Below are positions 30,357 to 38,053 of a stretch of 38,053 nucleotides of DNA, in pieces. The notes under the pieces are model-generated. The model worked only from the letters and a program-made list of their open reading frames with translations, was not told where the DNA came from and did no database searches. This DNA comes from Alistipes sp. (GTDB lineage Bacteria > Bacteroidota > Bacteroidia > Bacteroidales > Rikenellaceae). The position numbers and the translations under genes were made by a program. The stretch covers positions 1 to 38,053 of the forward strand of contig JAFTVW010000012.1 in the NCBI GenBank assembly GCA_017465605.1, in the 5' to 3' direction. How positions within the stretch are numbered: the first letter of the stretch is position 1; every line of letters starts with the position of its first letter.

Positions 30357-31958
30357 ATGATTGAGAAAAAATTACTTCTCGGTGACGAGGCCATAGCCTT
30401 AGGAGCTATTCACGCTGGTATTAGTGGTGTGTATGCTTATCCGGGCACGCCATCAACCGAGATTACCGAATTCATACAACTTCACGCCCCTGAGGTGCGT
30501 AGCCGCTGGTCTTCAAACGAAAAGACTGCAATGGAGGCGGCACTCGGAATGTCGTATGCTGGCAAACGAGCTTTGGTTTGTATGAAACACGTTGGAATGA
30601 ACGTTGCTGCCGACGCATTCGTAAACTCAGCCATCACAGGCATCAACGGAGGTTTGGTGGTCTTGGCTGCCGACGACCCCTCTATGCACTCATCTCAGAA
30701 TGAGCAGGATTCTCGTTTCTATGGCAAATTTGCGATGATACCCATTTTGGAGCCATCTTCACAACAGGAGGCTTACGATATGATGCCATTCGCATACGCT
30801 CTTTCTGAGGAGCATAAGTTACCCGTGCTGATGCGCGTTGTGACACGTTTGGCACACTCGCGTGCTGATGTCGAGGTAAAAGCACCTTTGCAGCAAAAGG
30901 TTCTTAGCCCCGATAGCGAGCGCACACATTGGGTACTTCTTCCGGGTAATGCCCGACGCCAATATGCCTCGCTTGTGGAGAAGCAACCAGCATTGCAGGC
31001 ATCTGCCGAGACCTCGCCCTACAACATTGGAGCAACAAAGAGTTGTTCAAAAGCCAAATTAGGAGTTGTGGCTTGCGGTATAGCCTACAACTATGTGATG
31101 GAGAACGACCCTGCATCTTTGGGAATACCTGTGGTTAAAGTATCACACTACCCGTTGCCCGTATCGGCCATCAAGGCATTTGCCGAGCAGTGCGACAAGA
31201 TACTCGTAGCCGAAGACGGGCAACCCGTTGTGGAGGAGCAAATAGGAGCATTGCTGGGCGGAGATTATAAATTATGTGGCCGACTAACGGGCGATTTACC
31301 CCGCACAGGAGAGCTAACCCCCGACTCTGTCGGTCGTGCATTAGGAGTAGTTAGCACTCCAACATTTGTGGCAGCACAGAACGTAATGCCACGTCCACCC
31401 GCTCTTTGTCAGGGTTGCGGCCATCGCGACGTATATAACGCATTGAACAAGGTGGCATCGGAGTATGCCGATGCACGTATTTTTGGAGATATTGGTTGTT
31501 ATACACTTGGTGCATTGCCTCCATTCCGCGCAATTGACAGTTGCGTTGATATGGGAGCCTCAATCACAATGGCCAAAGGTGCTGCCGATGCTGGTCTGCA
31601 CCCCGCTATTGCAGTTATTGGCGATTCGACATTCACTCACTCGGGAATGACAGGATTGCTCGATGCTGTAAACGATGGCTCGGCTATCACGGTCATCATA
31701 TCAGATAACCTCACAACTGCAATGACAGGAGGTCAGGATTCAGCAGGAACTAACAAGTTTGAAGCCATCTGCTTGGGATTGGGTGTTAAGCCCGAACACG
31801 TCAGAGTGGTTGTACCCCTACCCAAAAATATGGAGGAAATTACGCAAATCATACGCGAAGAGATTGAATATCGTGGCGTATCGGTGATTATCCCTCGTCG
31901 TGAATGCATACAGACCCTCAACCGCAAATTGCGTCAACAAAAAGCCAAGCAAGAGTAA
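30357..31958 (+). CDS. iorA: Indolepyruvate:ferredoxin oxidoreductase alpha subunit, without C-terminal ferredoxin domain
   Basis: A 533-aa thiamine-diphosphate enzyme that oxidatively decarboxylates aryl pyruvates to aryl-acetyl-CoA with ferredoxin, or runs in reverse. Order: pyrimidine-binding domain (VYAYPGTPSTEITEF, SSNEKTAMEAALGMSYAGKR), a middle domain, then the TDP domain with CQGCGHRD (351-358), FGDIGCYTLG and the GDS...N diphosphate motif (GDSTFTHSGMTGLLDAVNDGSAITVIISDN). Classical archaeal IorA of about 600 aa ends in two CxxCxxCxxxC ferredoxin clusters; this one stops after RRECIQTLNRKLRQQKAKQE, so a separate ferredoxin is needed. The stop overlaps the iorB start (TAATG). Confidence 0.94.
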   Translation: MIEKKLLLGDEAIALGAIHAGISGVYAYPGTPSTEITEFIQLHAPEVRSRWSSNEKTAMEAALGMSYAGKRALVCMKHVGMNVAADAFVNSAITGINGGLVVLAADDPSMHSSQNEQDSRFYGKFAMIPILEPSSQQEAYDMMPFAYALSEEHKLPVLMRVVTRLAHSRADVEVKAPLQQKVLSPDSERTHWVLLPGNARRQYASLVEKQPALQASAETSPYNIGATKSCSKAKLGVVACGIAYNYVMENDPASLGIPVVKVSHYPLPVSAIKAFAEQCDKILVAEDGQPVVEEQIGALLGGDYKLCGRLTGDLPRTGELTPDSVGRALGVVSTPTFVAAQNVMPRPPALCQGCGHRDVYNALNKVASEYADARIFGDIGCYTLGALPPFRAIDSCVDMGASITMAKGAADAGLHPAIAVIGDSTFTHSGMTGLLDAVNDGSAITVIISDNLTTAMTGGQDSAGTNKFEAICLGLGVKPEHVRVVVPLPKNMEEITQIIREEIEYRGVSVIIPRRECIQTLNRKLRQQKAKQE

Positions 31959-32533
31959 TGAAAAAAGATATCATATTAGCAGGCGTGGGAGGACAAGGCA
32001 TTCTCACCATTGCCACTATCATAGGCGATGCTGCTGCTCACGCAGGCGTCAATTTGAAACAAGCCGAAGTTCACGGAATGAGTCAACGCGGCGGCGATGT
32101 ACAATCGAATCTGCGTCTTTCGACACAAAGTATCTACTCCGACTTAGTCAGGGAGGGTGCTGCCGACCTGATTATCTCGATGGAGCCGATGGAAGCACTC
32201 CGCTACCTGCACTACCTTAATAGTGATGGCTGGGTTGTAAGTTCTTCACGCCCATTCAAAAACATTCCCAACTATCCCGATGAACAAGCCTTGATGAAGG
32301 AGCTACAATCTTTGCCCCGTGTGGCAGTACTCGACATTGAGGAGCTGGCAAAGCAGAACAATATGCCCAAAAGTGCCAACATTGTTTTGCTGGGTATGGC
32401 TGCTCCATACATCGAAATACTCTCACCCGCTCAGCTACGCGAGAGTATTGCAAGAGTCTTTTCGTCGAAGGGAGAGCAGGTGGTTAAGGTTAACCAGCAG
32501 GCCTTCGATTTGGGCCTCAATGCAGTTAAATAA
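31958..32533 (+). CDS. iorB: Indolepyruvate:ferredoxin oxidoreductase beta subunit
   Basis: The gamma-type subunit (191 aa) that completes IorA. Opening KKDIILAGVGGQGILTIATIIGDAA, with the nucleotide-like GVGGQG loop, and AEVHGMSQRGGDVQSNLRL are family signatures. ATG 31958 shares one base with the iorA stop; an upstream in-frame start at 31904 lies within iorA and is rejected. Confidence 0.95.
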   Translation: MKKDIILAGVGGQGILTIATIIGDAAAHAGVNLKQAEVHGMSQRGGDVQSNLRLSTQSIYSDLVREGAADLIISMEPMEALRYLHYLNSDGWVVSSSRPFKNIPNYPDEQALMKELQSLPRVAVLDIEELAKQNNMPKSANIVLLGMAAPYIEILSPAQLRESIARVFSSKGEQVVKVNQQAFDLGLNAVK

Positions 32534-32583
32534 TCGCAGACAGGAGTTAGGAAATAGTCAGAGTTAGAGAGAGGATATTAGAA

Positions 32584-33912
32584 ATGAAGATATTTAGCGA
32601 AGAGTTGGTGGCCAAAGCAGTCGAGGAGCTTCACATCGCTTGCCTTTCACAAGCCACAATCGGAGAGGTGTTATTGATAGCCCAATATTTGGAAAAGGCC
32701 ACAGGCATACCATTTGTCCGTATGGATCAAGGCTCTCCCGGCCTACCCGTCAATCGCTTGGGTGTCGAGGCCGAAAAGGCGGCATTGGATAGAGGTGTGG
32801 GTTCACAATACCCCGCAGCCGCAGGCGTTCCAGAATTAAAAGAGGCAGCATCGGGTTTTGTAAAAGCATTTCTTGATGTTGACATATCGGCTCGCTCGTG
32901 TGTGCCTACGGTGGGTAGTGTGGCGGGGTCGTACGGTTCGTTTATCGCCTGCACACAGCGTGACCCCAATAAGAACAAAGTGTTATTCATTGACCCCGGA
33001 TTCCCTATTCAGAAATCGCAACTCAGGGTAATCGGAGCCGAGTGGAGAGAGTTTGACATCTACAACCATCGTGGCGAGGCTCTGCGTGAAAAGTTGGAGC
33101 AGATGCTATCGGCTGGTGATATTGCCGCCATAGTCTATTCCAATCCCAACAATCCTGCGTGGATATGTTTGGAGGAGCAGGAGCTAAAAATCATAGGCGA
33201 ACTCGCCACCAAATACGATGTTATCGTGATGGAGGATTTGGCATACTTCTGTATGGATTTCCGTAGCGATATGGGACACCCATTCGAGCCACCCTACGCT
33301 CCAACCGTTGCACACTACACCGACAACTATATTTTGATGCTCTCATCATCGAAGATATTTAGCTATGCGGGACAACGTATGGCGATGATATGTATTAGCG
33401 ATAGTCTATTCGAGCGTCAGTTCCCCGCTTTGGCTGAGCGTTATCAAGATTCGGGCGTGTTTGGGCAAACACTCATTGCCTCGATTCTATATATGATTAC
33501 ATCGGGTTGTACAGCCTCAACTCAATACGCTTACGCCGAGATGTTGCGTCTTTCGACAGAGGGTAAGATTAATTTTGTGGAGGATACCCGCGAATATGCC
33601 CTGCGTGCCGAGAAGATGAAACGCATCTTTACCGAAAATGGTTTTCACATCGTTTATGACTACGATGTAACCCAAAGCGTGGGAGATGGATTCTTCTTCA
33701 CGATAGGTTATGGCGAAATGAGTGGTGGAGAATTGCTCAGAGAGTTACTCTACTACGGAGTGAGCAGCATTTCGCTCTCGACAACAGGTAGCCAGCAGCA
33801 AGGCGTGAGAGCCTGCACTTCACGTATGCGAGATGATTTATATGAAGTTTTGGAGGAGCGTATGAAGGCTTTCCATGCCGACCACCCAATCAACTCCGAG
33901 TCAAAGGCATAG
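32584..33912 (+). CDS. Class I/II PLP-dependent aminotransferase, probably aromatic
   Basis: A 442-aa fold-type I aminotransferase. Seen: FVRMDQGSPGLPVNRLGVEAEK near the start, GVGSQYPAAAGVPELKEAASGF (about 78-99), IVYSNPNNPAWICLEEQEL (cofactor-contacting NPNNP), VIVMEDLAYFCMDF (Asp of the pyridine-nitrogen pair) and LSSSKIFSYAGQRM with the Schiff-base lysine. It lies between iorB and the CoA ligase, so conversion of Phe, Tyr or Trp to aryl pyruvates is the natural reading; substrate preference is not determined by sequence alone. Confidence 0.88.
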   Translation: MKIFSEELVAKAVEELHIACLSQATIGEVLLIAQYLEKATGIPFVRMDQGSPGLPVNRLGVEAEKAALDRGVGSQYPAAAGVPELKEAASGFVKAFLDVDISARSCVPTVGSVAGSYGSFIACTQRDPNKNKVLFIDPGFPIQKSQLRVIGAEWREFDIYNHRGEALREKLEQMLSAGDIAAIVYSNPNNPAWICLEEQELKIIGELATKYDVIVMEDLAYFCMDFRSDMGHPFEPPYAPTVAHYTDNYILMLSSSKIFSYAGQRMAMICISDSLFERQFPALAERYQDSGVFGQTLIASILYMITSGCTASTQYAYAEMLRLSTEGKINFVEDTREYALRAEKMKRIFTENGFHIVYDYDVTQSVGDGFFFTIGYGEMSGGELLRELLYYGVSSISLSTTGSQQQGVRACTSRMRDDLYEVLEERMKAFHADHPINSESKA

Positions 33913-33967
33913 CCCCACCCCAACAAGCAGAGAAAGGTTAGTTTAAAAATGAGAAATAGATAAAACT

Positions 33968-35269
33968 ATGATTTGGAATCCAAACAAAGAGTGCATGAGC
34001 CGCGACCAGATGCACGCGTTGCAGAGTAAGCGGTTGCAGAAATTAGTACAATATGTGTATCACAACGTACCATTCTATCGAAACAAGATGCAAGCTATGG
34101 ATATTGCTCCTGAGGATATTCAGAGTATTGATGATATTGTAAAACTACCATTCACCACCAAACAGGATTTGCGCGACAACTACCCATACGGATTGCAGGC
34201 AGCTCCTGCATCTGAGATTGTTCGAGTACACGCATCGTCGGGTACTACGGGCAACCCTACAATCGTAGGTTACACACGCAAAGATTTGGCCGTATGGTCG
34301 GAGGTTATGGCTCGATGCCTTACAGCTTATGGTGTAACACGCGAAGATACATTCTCGGTTAGCTACGGATACGGACTTTTCACTGGCGGCTTGGGCGCAC
34401 ACTATGGAGTAGAGAATTTGGGAGCGACTGTAATTCCCACATCGACGGGCAACACAGAAAAGCATATTCGCTTGATTCGCGATTTGAAGATTACGGGTAT
34501 CGCCTGCACACCTTCGTATGCCCTATATTTGGCCGAAACGCTGGAAAAGATGGGCCTTTCAAAGAAGGACATCAGCCTGCGAGTAGGAGCATTTGGAGCA
34601 GAGCCCTGGACCGAAAATATGCGTCACGAGATTGAGGAGCGTTTGGGTCTGAAAGGTTACAACCTCTACGGTCTGAGCGAAATTATGGGCCCGGGCGTAT
34701 CGTACGAGTGCCAAGAACAAAACGGCTCTCACATTTGCGAAGACCACTTCTATCCCGAAATTATCAATCCCGACACACTCGAACAATTACCTTACGGCGA
34801 GCAGGGCGAATTGGTATTCACCACACTCACCAAAGAGGGAATGCCGCTTTTGCGTTACCGTACCAAAGACCTCTGCACACTACAAGATGGTGAGTGCGCG
34901 TGTGGCCGTACAGAGGTACGAATGGGCCGCATTATGGGTCGTAGCGACGATATGCTCATCATTCGCGGAATCAACGTATTCCCCTCACAGGTTGAGAGTG
35001 TCATACTCGAAAATCCTGAGTTCGAGCCACAATATATGTTGGTGGTTGACAGAGTCAACAACCTCGATACATTGCAGGTACAGGTCGAGGTACGCAAAGA
35101 CTTTTTCAGTGACGACATTGGTCGTATGTTGTCTATCAAGAAACAACTGGCCGACCGCTTGAAGAGTGTACTTTCGATTGCAGCCGATGTAAGGCTTATG
35201 GAGCCTGGAAGCATCGAGCGCAGTCAAGGAAAGGGCAAGCACGTCATCGACAACCGCATTTTGAAATAA
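33968..35269 (+). CDS. paaK: Phenylacetate-CoA ligase family protein
   Basis: A 433-aa adenylate-forming enzyme that activates phenylacetate (or indoleacetate / 4-hydroxyphenylacetate) to its CoA thioester. Seen: LPFTTKQDLRDNYPYG (about 58-73), P-loop VHASSGTTGNPTIVGYT (90-106), LYGLSEIMGPGVSYEC, YRTKDLC, and the C-terminal hinge MGRSDDMLIIRGINVFPSQVES. No aerobic paa ring-cleavage genes are present, so the CoA ester is linked to IorAB rather than to ring oxidation. It lies 55 nt after the aminotransferase and 38 nt before the ACT gene. Confidence 0.94.
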   Translation: MIWNPNKECMSRDQMHALQSKRLQKLVQYVYHNVPFYRNKMQAMDIAPEDIQSIDDIVKLPFTTKQDLRDNYPYGLQAAPASEIVRVHASSGTTGNPTIVGYTRKDLAVWSEVMARCLTAYGVTREDTFSVSYGYGLFTGGLGAHYGVENLGATVIPTSTGNTEKHIRLIRDLKITGIACTPSYALYLAETLEKMGLSKKDISLRVGAFGAEPWTENMRHEIEERLGLKGYNLYGLSEIMGPGVSYECQEQNGSHICEDHFYPEIINPDTLEQLPYGEQGELVFTTLTKEGMPLLRYRTKDLCTLQDGECACGRTEVRMGRIMGRSDDMLIIRGINVFPSQVESVILENPEFEPQYMLVVDRVNNLDTLQVQVEVRKDFFSDDIGRMLSIKKQLADRLKSVLSIAADVRLMEPGSIERSQGKGKHVIDNRILK

Positions 35270-35307
35270 AAACCAACCATCTGCAAATCATTTAATAGCT
35301 TAAAGAT

Positions 35308-35718
35308 ATGACTATAAAACAATTATCAGTCTTTTTGGAGAACAAAACAGGCCGCATCAACGAGGTGGCCAAGATTTTGGGCAAGCACTCAATCAATATG
35401 CACGCATTCAGTATGGCCGAGACCACCGATTTCGGAATTCTTCGCCTTATAGTATCGGAGATAGAGAAGGCCGTTGAGATTTTGCGTGCCGAGAATTTCG
35501 CAGTTATGCTCACCGATGTTGTCTGCATCAGCTGCCCAAATGCGGCTGGTTCGCTCTCGACTATTCTCGAAGAGTTGTCGGCAAACAACATCTTCATTGA
35601 GTATATGTACGCTTTTGCCGAAGGCGACAAAGCCAATGTGGTTATACGTCCTACCGATATCGAGCGCTGCGTGGAAGTACTCCAAAGTAGCGATTGTGGC
35701 ATTGTTGACACATTTTAG
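35308..35718 (+). CDS. Tandem ACT-domain protein, probable amino-acid sensor
   Basis: A 136-aa protein made of two ACT domains (about 1-68 and 70-136). The first shows the usual beta-alpha-beta start (LSVFLENKTGRINEVAKILGKHSINMHAFSMAE). ACT domains bind small ligands, often amino acids, at dimer interfaces. Stand-alone tandem ACT proteins next to phenylacetate-CoA ligase genes recur in anaerobes, and a role as aromatic amino-acid sensor for the preceding enzymes is likely but unproven. There is no DNA-binding domain, so it would act through protein contacts. Confidence 0.9.
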   Translation: MTIKQLSVFLENKTGRINEVAKILGKHSINMHAFSMAETTDFGILRLIVSEIEKAVEILRAENFAVMLTDVVCISCPNAAGSLSTILEELSANNIFIEYMYAFAEGDKANVVIRPTDIERCVEVLQSSDCGIVDTF

Positions 35719-35772
35719 CGAGCTACAACGTGAAAACGAAAATTAACTCAAACTAATAAAACATAAAAAACT

Positions 35773-37881
35773 ATGAAATTTGCAAAACAGATGATAGCGG
35801 CAGCAATGGCAATCGCTATGTGCGGTTGCGGCGGAACAAAATCCGACAATCCGCTTTTCAACGAGTTTACAGCACCCTTCGGTATAGCCCCTTTCTCAGA
35901 GATTACAATTGAGAACTACCGCGAAGGAATGCTTAAAGGTATGGAGGAGCAGAAGGCCGAAATCGAGGCTATCGCCAATAGCAAAGATGCTCCCACATTC
36001 GAGAACACAATCGTTGCATTAGACCAAAGCGGAGAGCTCTTGCGCAAGGTGCGTGGCACGTTTGGCCCACTGTCAAGCAGCAACTCTACCGATCAGATGC
36101 GTGACTTGGAGAAGGAACTTTCACCACTTTTCTCGGCTCACAGCGACGATATGTATATGAACGAGAAGCTCTTTGCTCGCGTGAAGAGCATCTACGACGC
36201 ACAGCAGAGCCTTAATCTCAACCCCGAGCAGAAGAAGGTATTGGAGAACATCTACAAGCGTTTCGTAAAGAGCGGTGCCGAACTCAACGATGAGCAAAAG
36301 GCTAAACTCCGCGAGCTTAACAAAGAGATTTCAATGTTGCAGCTCACCTTCTCACAGAATCTTCTCCACGAGACCAACAACACATTCGTAACGGTTGACA
36401 AGGTTGAAGAGCTTGCAGGTTTGCCACAAGCTAACATCGATGCAGCGGCAAAGATGGCCGAGAAGAATGGCAAGAGCGGTAAATATATGTTCAATATGCA
36501 GCGTCCAAGTTGCAATCCCGTATTGCAATATTGCGAGAATCGTGAGTTGCGCCGCAAGGTTTATGAGGCATATTACAATCGTGGTAATCAGGATAACGAA
36601 TACGACAACAAGGCTATCTCGGCCAAGCTCGTTACACTCCGTTTGGAGAAGGCTAAGTTGATGGGGCACGAGAACTACGCACAGTTGGCTCTTGATGACC
36701 GTATGGCAAAGACTCCCGAGGCTGTTTACAACCTTCTCGACCAAGTATGGGGCCCTGCCGTAGAGAAGGCAAAGGAGGAACTCAATGACATTCGCAAGGA
36801 GATTCGCAAGGAGGGTAAAAACTTCGAGCCAGAGGGCTGGGACTATATGTACTACCTCGACAAAGCAAAGAAGGCTAAGTATGCCGTTGACGAGCAGGAG
36901 ATTCGCTCATATATGGAGATTGGCAATGTAATGCAGGGTATATTCCACGTTGCAGGCAAGCTCTACGGCCTTACATTCAAGGAGATTACTGCCAATGTTC
37001 CTTCTTACGAGCCAACGGCTAAGGCTTATGAGGTAATCGACAAAGATGGTAAGACGTTGGCAATATTTTATAGCGATAACTTCCCTCGCGAGAGCAAGCG
37101 CGCAGGAGCGTGGTGCACATCGTTCCGTGGTCAGAGCTACGAGGGCGACGAGCGAATCATTCCTATCGTTGTCAACTGTTGCAATATGACAGCTGCCGCA
37201 GGTGATGGCCCAGCTTTGCAGAGCATCGACAACGTTGAGACCCTCTTCCACGAGTTTGGACACGCATTGCATAGCTTTATGCGCGATGTGCGCTACAACG
37301 GTGCTGGTGGTGTAGAGCGTGACTTTGTGGAGCTTCCTTCGCAGATTAACGAGCACTGGGCATTCGAGCCTGAGGTGCTGGCCGTATATGCAAAGCACTA
37401 CAAGACAGGCGAGGTTATCCCAATGGAGCTTGTTGAGAAGATTACCAAGAGTGCACAGTATGGTCAGGGTTTTGCTACTGTTGAGTATTTGGCCGCATCG
37501 CTCAGCGATATGGATTTGCACGTTCTTACAGAGATTCCTTCAAACCTCAACGTGATGGAGTTTGAGCAGCAGAAACTCGCCGAGCGTGGTATTCCAAAGC
37601 AGATTCTTCCACGTTATCGTATAACCAATTTCAGCCACACAATGGGTGGCGGTTACACCGCAGGATATTACAGCTATATGTGGGCTGAGGTGCTCGATGC
37701 CGACGCATTTGAGGCATTTGCCGAGACTGGCGACATTTTCAATCAGGAGGTTGCTGCCAAGTTCCGCAAGTATGTACTTACCCCCGGTGGTATTGACGAC
37801 GGTATGACTATGTACACCGCATTCCGAGGTCGTGAACCTAAAATTGATGCGCTATTGCGCAATCGTGGTTTCAAGGAGTAA
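35773..37881 (+). CDS. dcp: M3-family metallopeptidase (peptidyl-dipeptidase Dcp-like) lipoprotein
   Basis: A 702-aa zinc oligopeptidase. The catalytic motif HEFGH is at 493-497 within NVETLFHEFGHALHSFM, and the downstream FVELPSQINEHWAFEPEVL supplies the third ligand region. Length and sequence match the Dcp/oligopeptidase A group, which cuts short peptides. Unlike E. coli Dcp, the N-terminus looks like a lipoprotein leader (MKFAKQMIAAAMAIAMCGCGG; lipobox probably AMCG-C19), pointing to the envelope. It lies 54 nt after the ACT gene and may be co-transcribed; peptide breakdown would feed the aromatic amino-acid genes upstream. Confidence 0.93.
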   Translation: MKFAKQMIAAAMAIAMCGCGGTKSDNPLFNEFTAPFGIAPFSEITIENYREGMLKGMEEQKAEIEAIANSKDAPTFENTIVALDQSGELLRKVRGTFGPLSSSNSTDQMRDLEKELSPLFSAHSDDMYMNEKLFARVKSIYDAQQSLNLNPEQKKVLENIYKRFVKSGAELNDEQKAKLRELNKEISMLQLTFSQNLLHETNNTFVTVDKVEELAGLPQANIDAAAKMAEKNGKSGKYMFNMQRPSCNPVLQYCENRELRRKVYEAYYNRGNQDNEYDNKAISAKLVTLRLEKAKLMGHENYAQLALDDRMAKTPEAVYNLLDQVWGPAVEKAKEELNDIRKEIRKEGKNFEPEGWDYMYYLDKAKKAKYAVDEQEIRSYMEIGNVMQGIFHVAGKLYGLTFKEITANVPSYEPTAKAYEVIDKDGKTLAIFYSDNFPRESKRAGAWCTSFRGQSYEGDERIIPIVVNCCNMTAAAGDGPALQSIDNVETLFHEFGHALHSFMRDVRYNGAGGVERDFVELPSQINEHWAFEPEVLAVYAKHYKTGEVIPMELVEKITKSAQYGQGFATVEYLAASLSDMDLHVLTEIPSNLNVMEFEQQKLAERGIPKQILPRYRITNFSHTMGGGYTAGYYSYMWAEVLDADAFEAFAETGDIFNQEVAAKFRKYVLTPGGIDDGMTMYTAFRGREPKIDALLRNRGFKE

Positions 37882-37914
37882 GCAACTCTTTTTCACAAGA
37901 AAAAGCAAAATGGG

Positions 37915-37942
37915 GGCTGTCTAACAAGTTGTGTTAGCAGCC
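37915..37942 (+). terminator. Terminator after the M3 peptidase
   Basis: GGCTGTCTAACA (37915-37926) pairs with TGTTAGCAGCC (37932-37942) with a single bulge. It lies 33 nt past the stop and is followed by TCATCATTTT. Confidence 0.75.
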
Positions 37943-37966
37943 TCATCATTTTAGAAGTTGTATAAC

Positions 37967-38053
37967 AAGAGCTATTTTTAGGCCCTCGAAACCCGAAAAA
38001 CCGCAGTTTACTTGGCGTAAATGAGGATTTTGAGGGTAAGAGAAACGTCAAAA
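37967..38053. repeat. Long hairpin repeat, family R2, copy c (cut by the window end)
   Basis: AGAGCTATTTTTAGGCCCTCG... with CCCTC 37983-37987 pairing GAGGG 38032-38036, an A-run/T-run middle stem, and apex TTTAC 38007-38011 with GTAAA 38017-38021. The 3' half (AAACGTCAAAA) matches the ACGCCAAAAGAGCC end of copies a and b and is truncated here. Apex and basal stem differ from those copies with pairing kept. Confidence 0.82.

Overview
The window looks like chromosomal DNA of a Bacteroidota, order Bacteroidales, probably Rikenellaceae/Alistipes-like. Three lines of evidence point that way. Transcription starts carry the Bacteroidota TAnnTTTG -7 box, twice with TTTG exactly 19 nt upstream. Genes lack strong Shine-Dalgarno sequences. 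The family set fits as well: TMEM260/DUF2723 protein, WbqC, IorA without its ferredoxin tail, IspG with an inserted domain, Bacteroidota-type PurC. The genus is inference only. No phage, IS transposase, rRNA, tRNA or CRISPR array was seen.

Layout. 1-5.4 kb: prfB (with the autoregulatory +1 frameshift), a 55-aa glycine-zipper membrane protein and cysS on the minus strand, then a periplasmic metallophosphoesterase on the plus strand. This block is bracketed by a ~530 bp inverted repeat (1-534 and 4861-5392). 5.7-12.3 kb, plus strand: TMEM260-like membrane protein, purC, a secreted beta-helix protein. 12.3-12.75 kb: gene-free repeat patch. 12.7-16.4 kb, minus strand: tight operon of a BASS-type transporter, a PlsC-like acyltransferase and an outer-membrane beta-barrel. 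16.8-18.0 kb: secreted M28 peptidase. 18.1-22.0 kb, minus strand: cvpA, rsgA, trmH, class III aminotransferase, then a small membrane/coiled-coil protein. 22.2-24.2 kb: a GH2-fold protein apparently missing both catalytic glutamates. 24.2-25.6 kb, minus: prmA and wbqC. 25.7-26.6 kb: xerD. 26.6-29.3 kb, minus: ispG, recO, unknown protein. 29.5-37.9 kb, plus: omega-amidase, then iorA, iorB, class I aminotransferase, phenylacetate-CoA ligase, tandem ACT protein, M3 metallopeptidase.

How genes work together. The iorA to ACT block is a complete reversible route between aromatic amino acids and aryl acetates: transamination, 2-oxoacid:ferredoxin oxidoreduction, CoA ligation, with a likely amino-acid sensor. 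The rest is mostly housekeeping: translation (prfB, cysS, trmH, rsgA, prmA), chromosome dimer resolution, recombination repair, isoprenoid and purine synthesis.

The most unusual content is non-coding. Two intergenic hairpin families keep their base pairing while their stem sequences differ from copy to copy (compensatory changes). One family sits inside the long inverted repeat at 1-534/4861-5392 and just beyond it; the other lies at 2075-2173, 12628-12730 and ~37967-38053. I found no protein in the window that obviously explains them.
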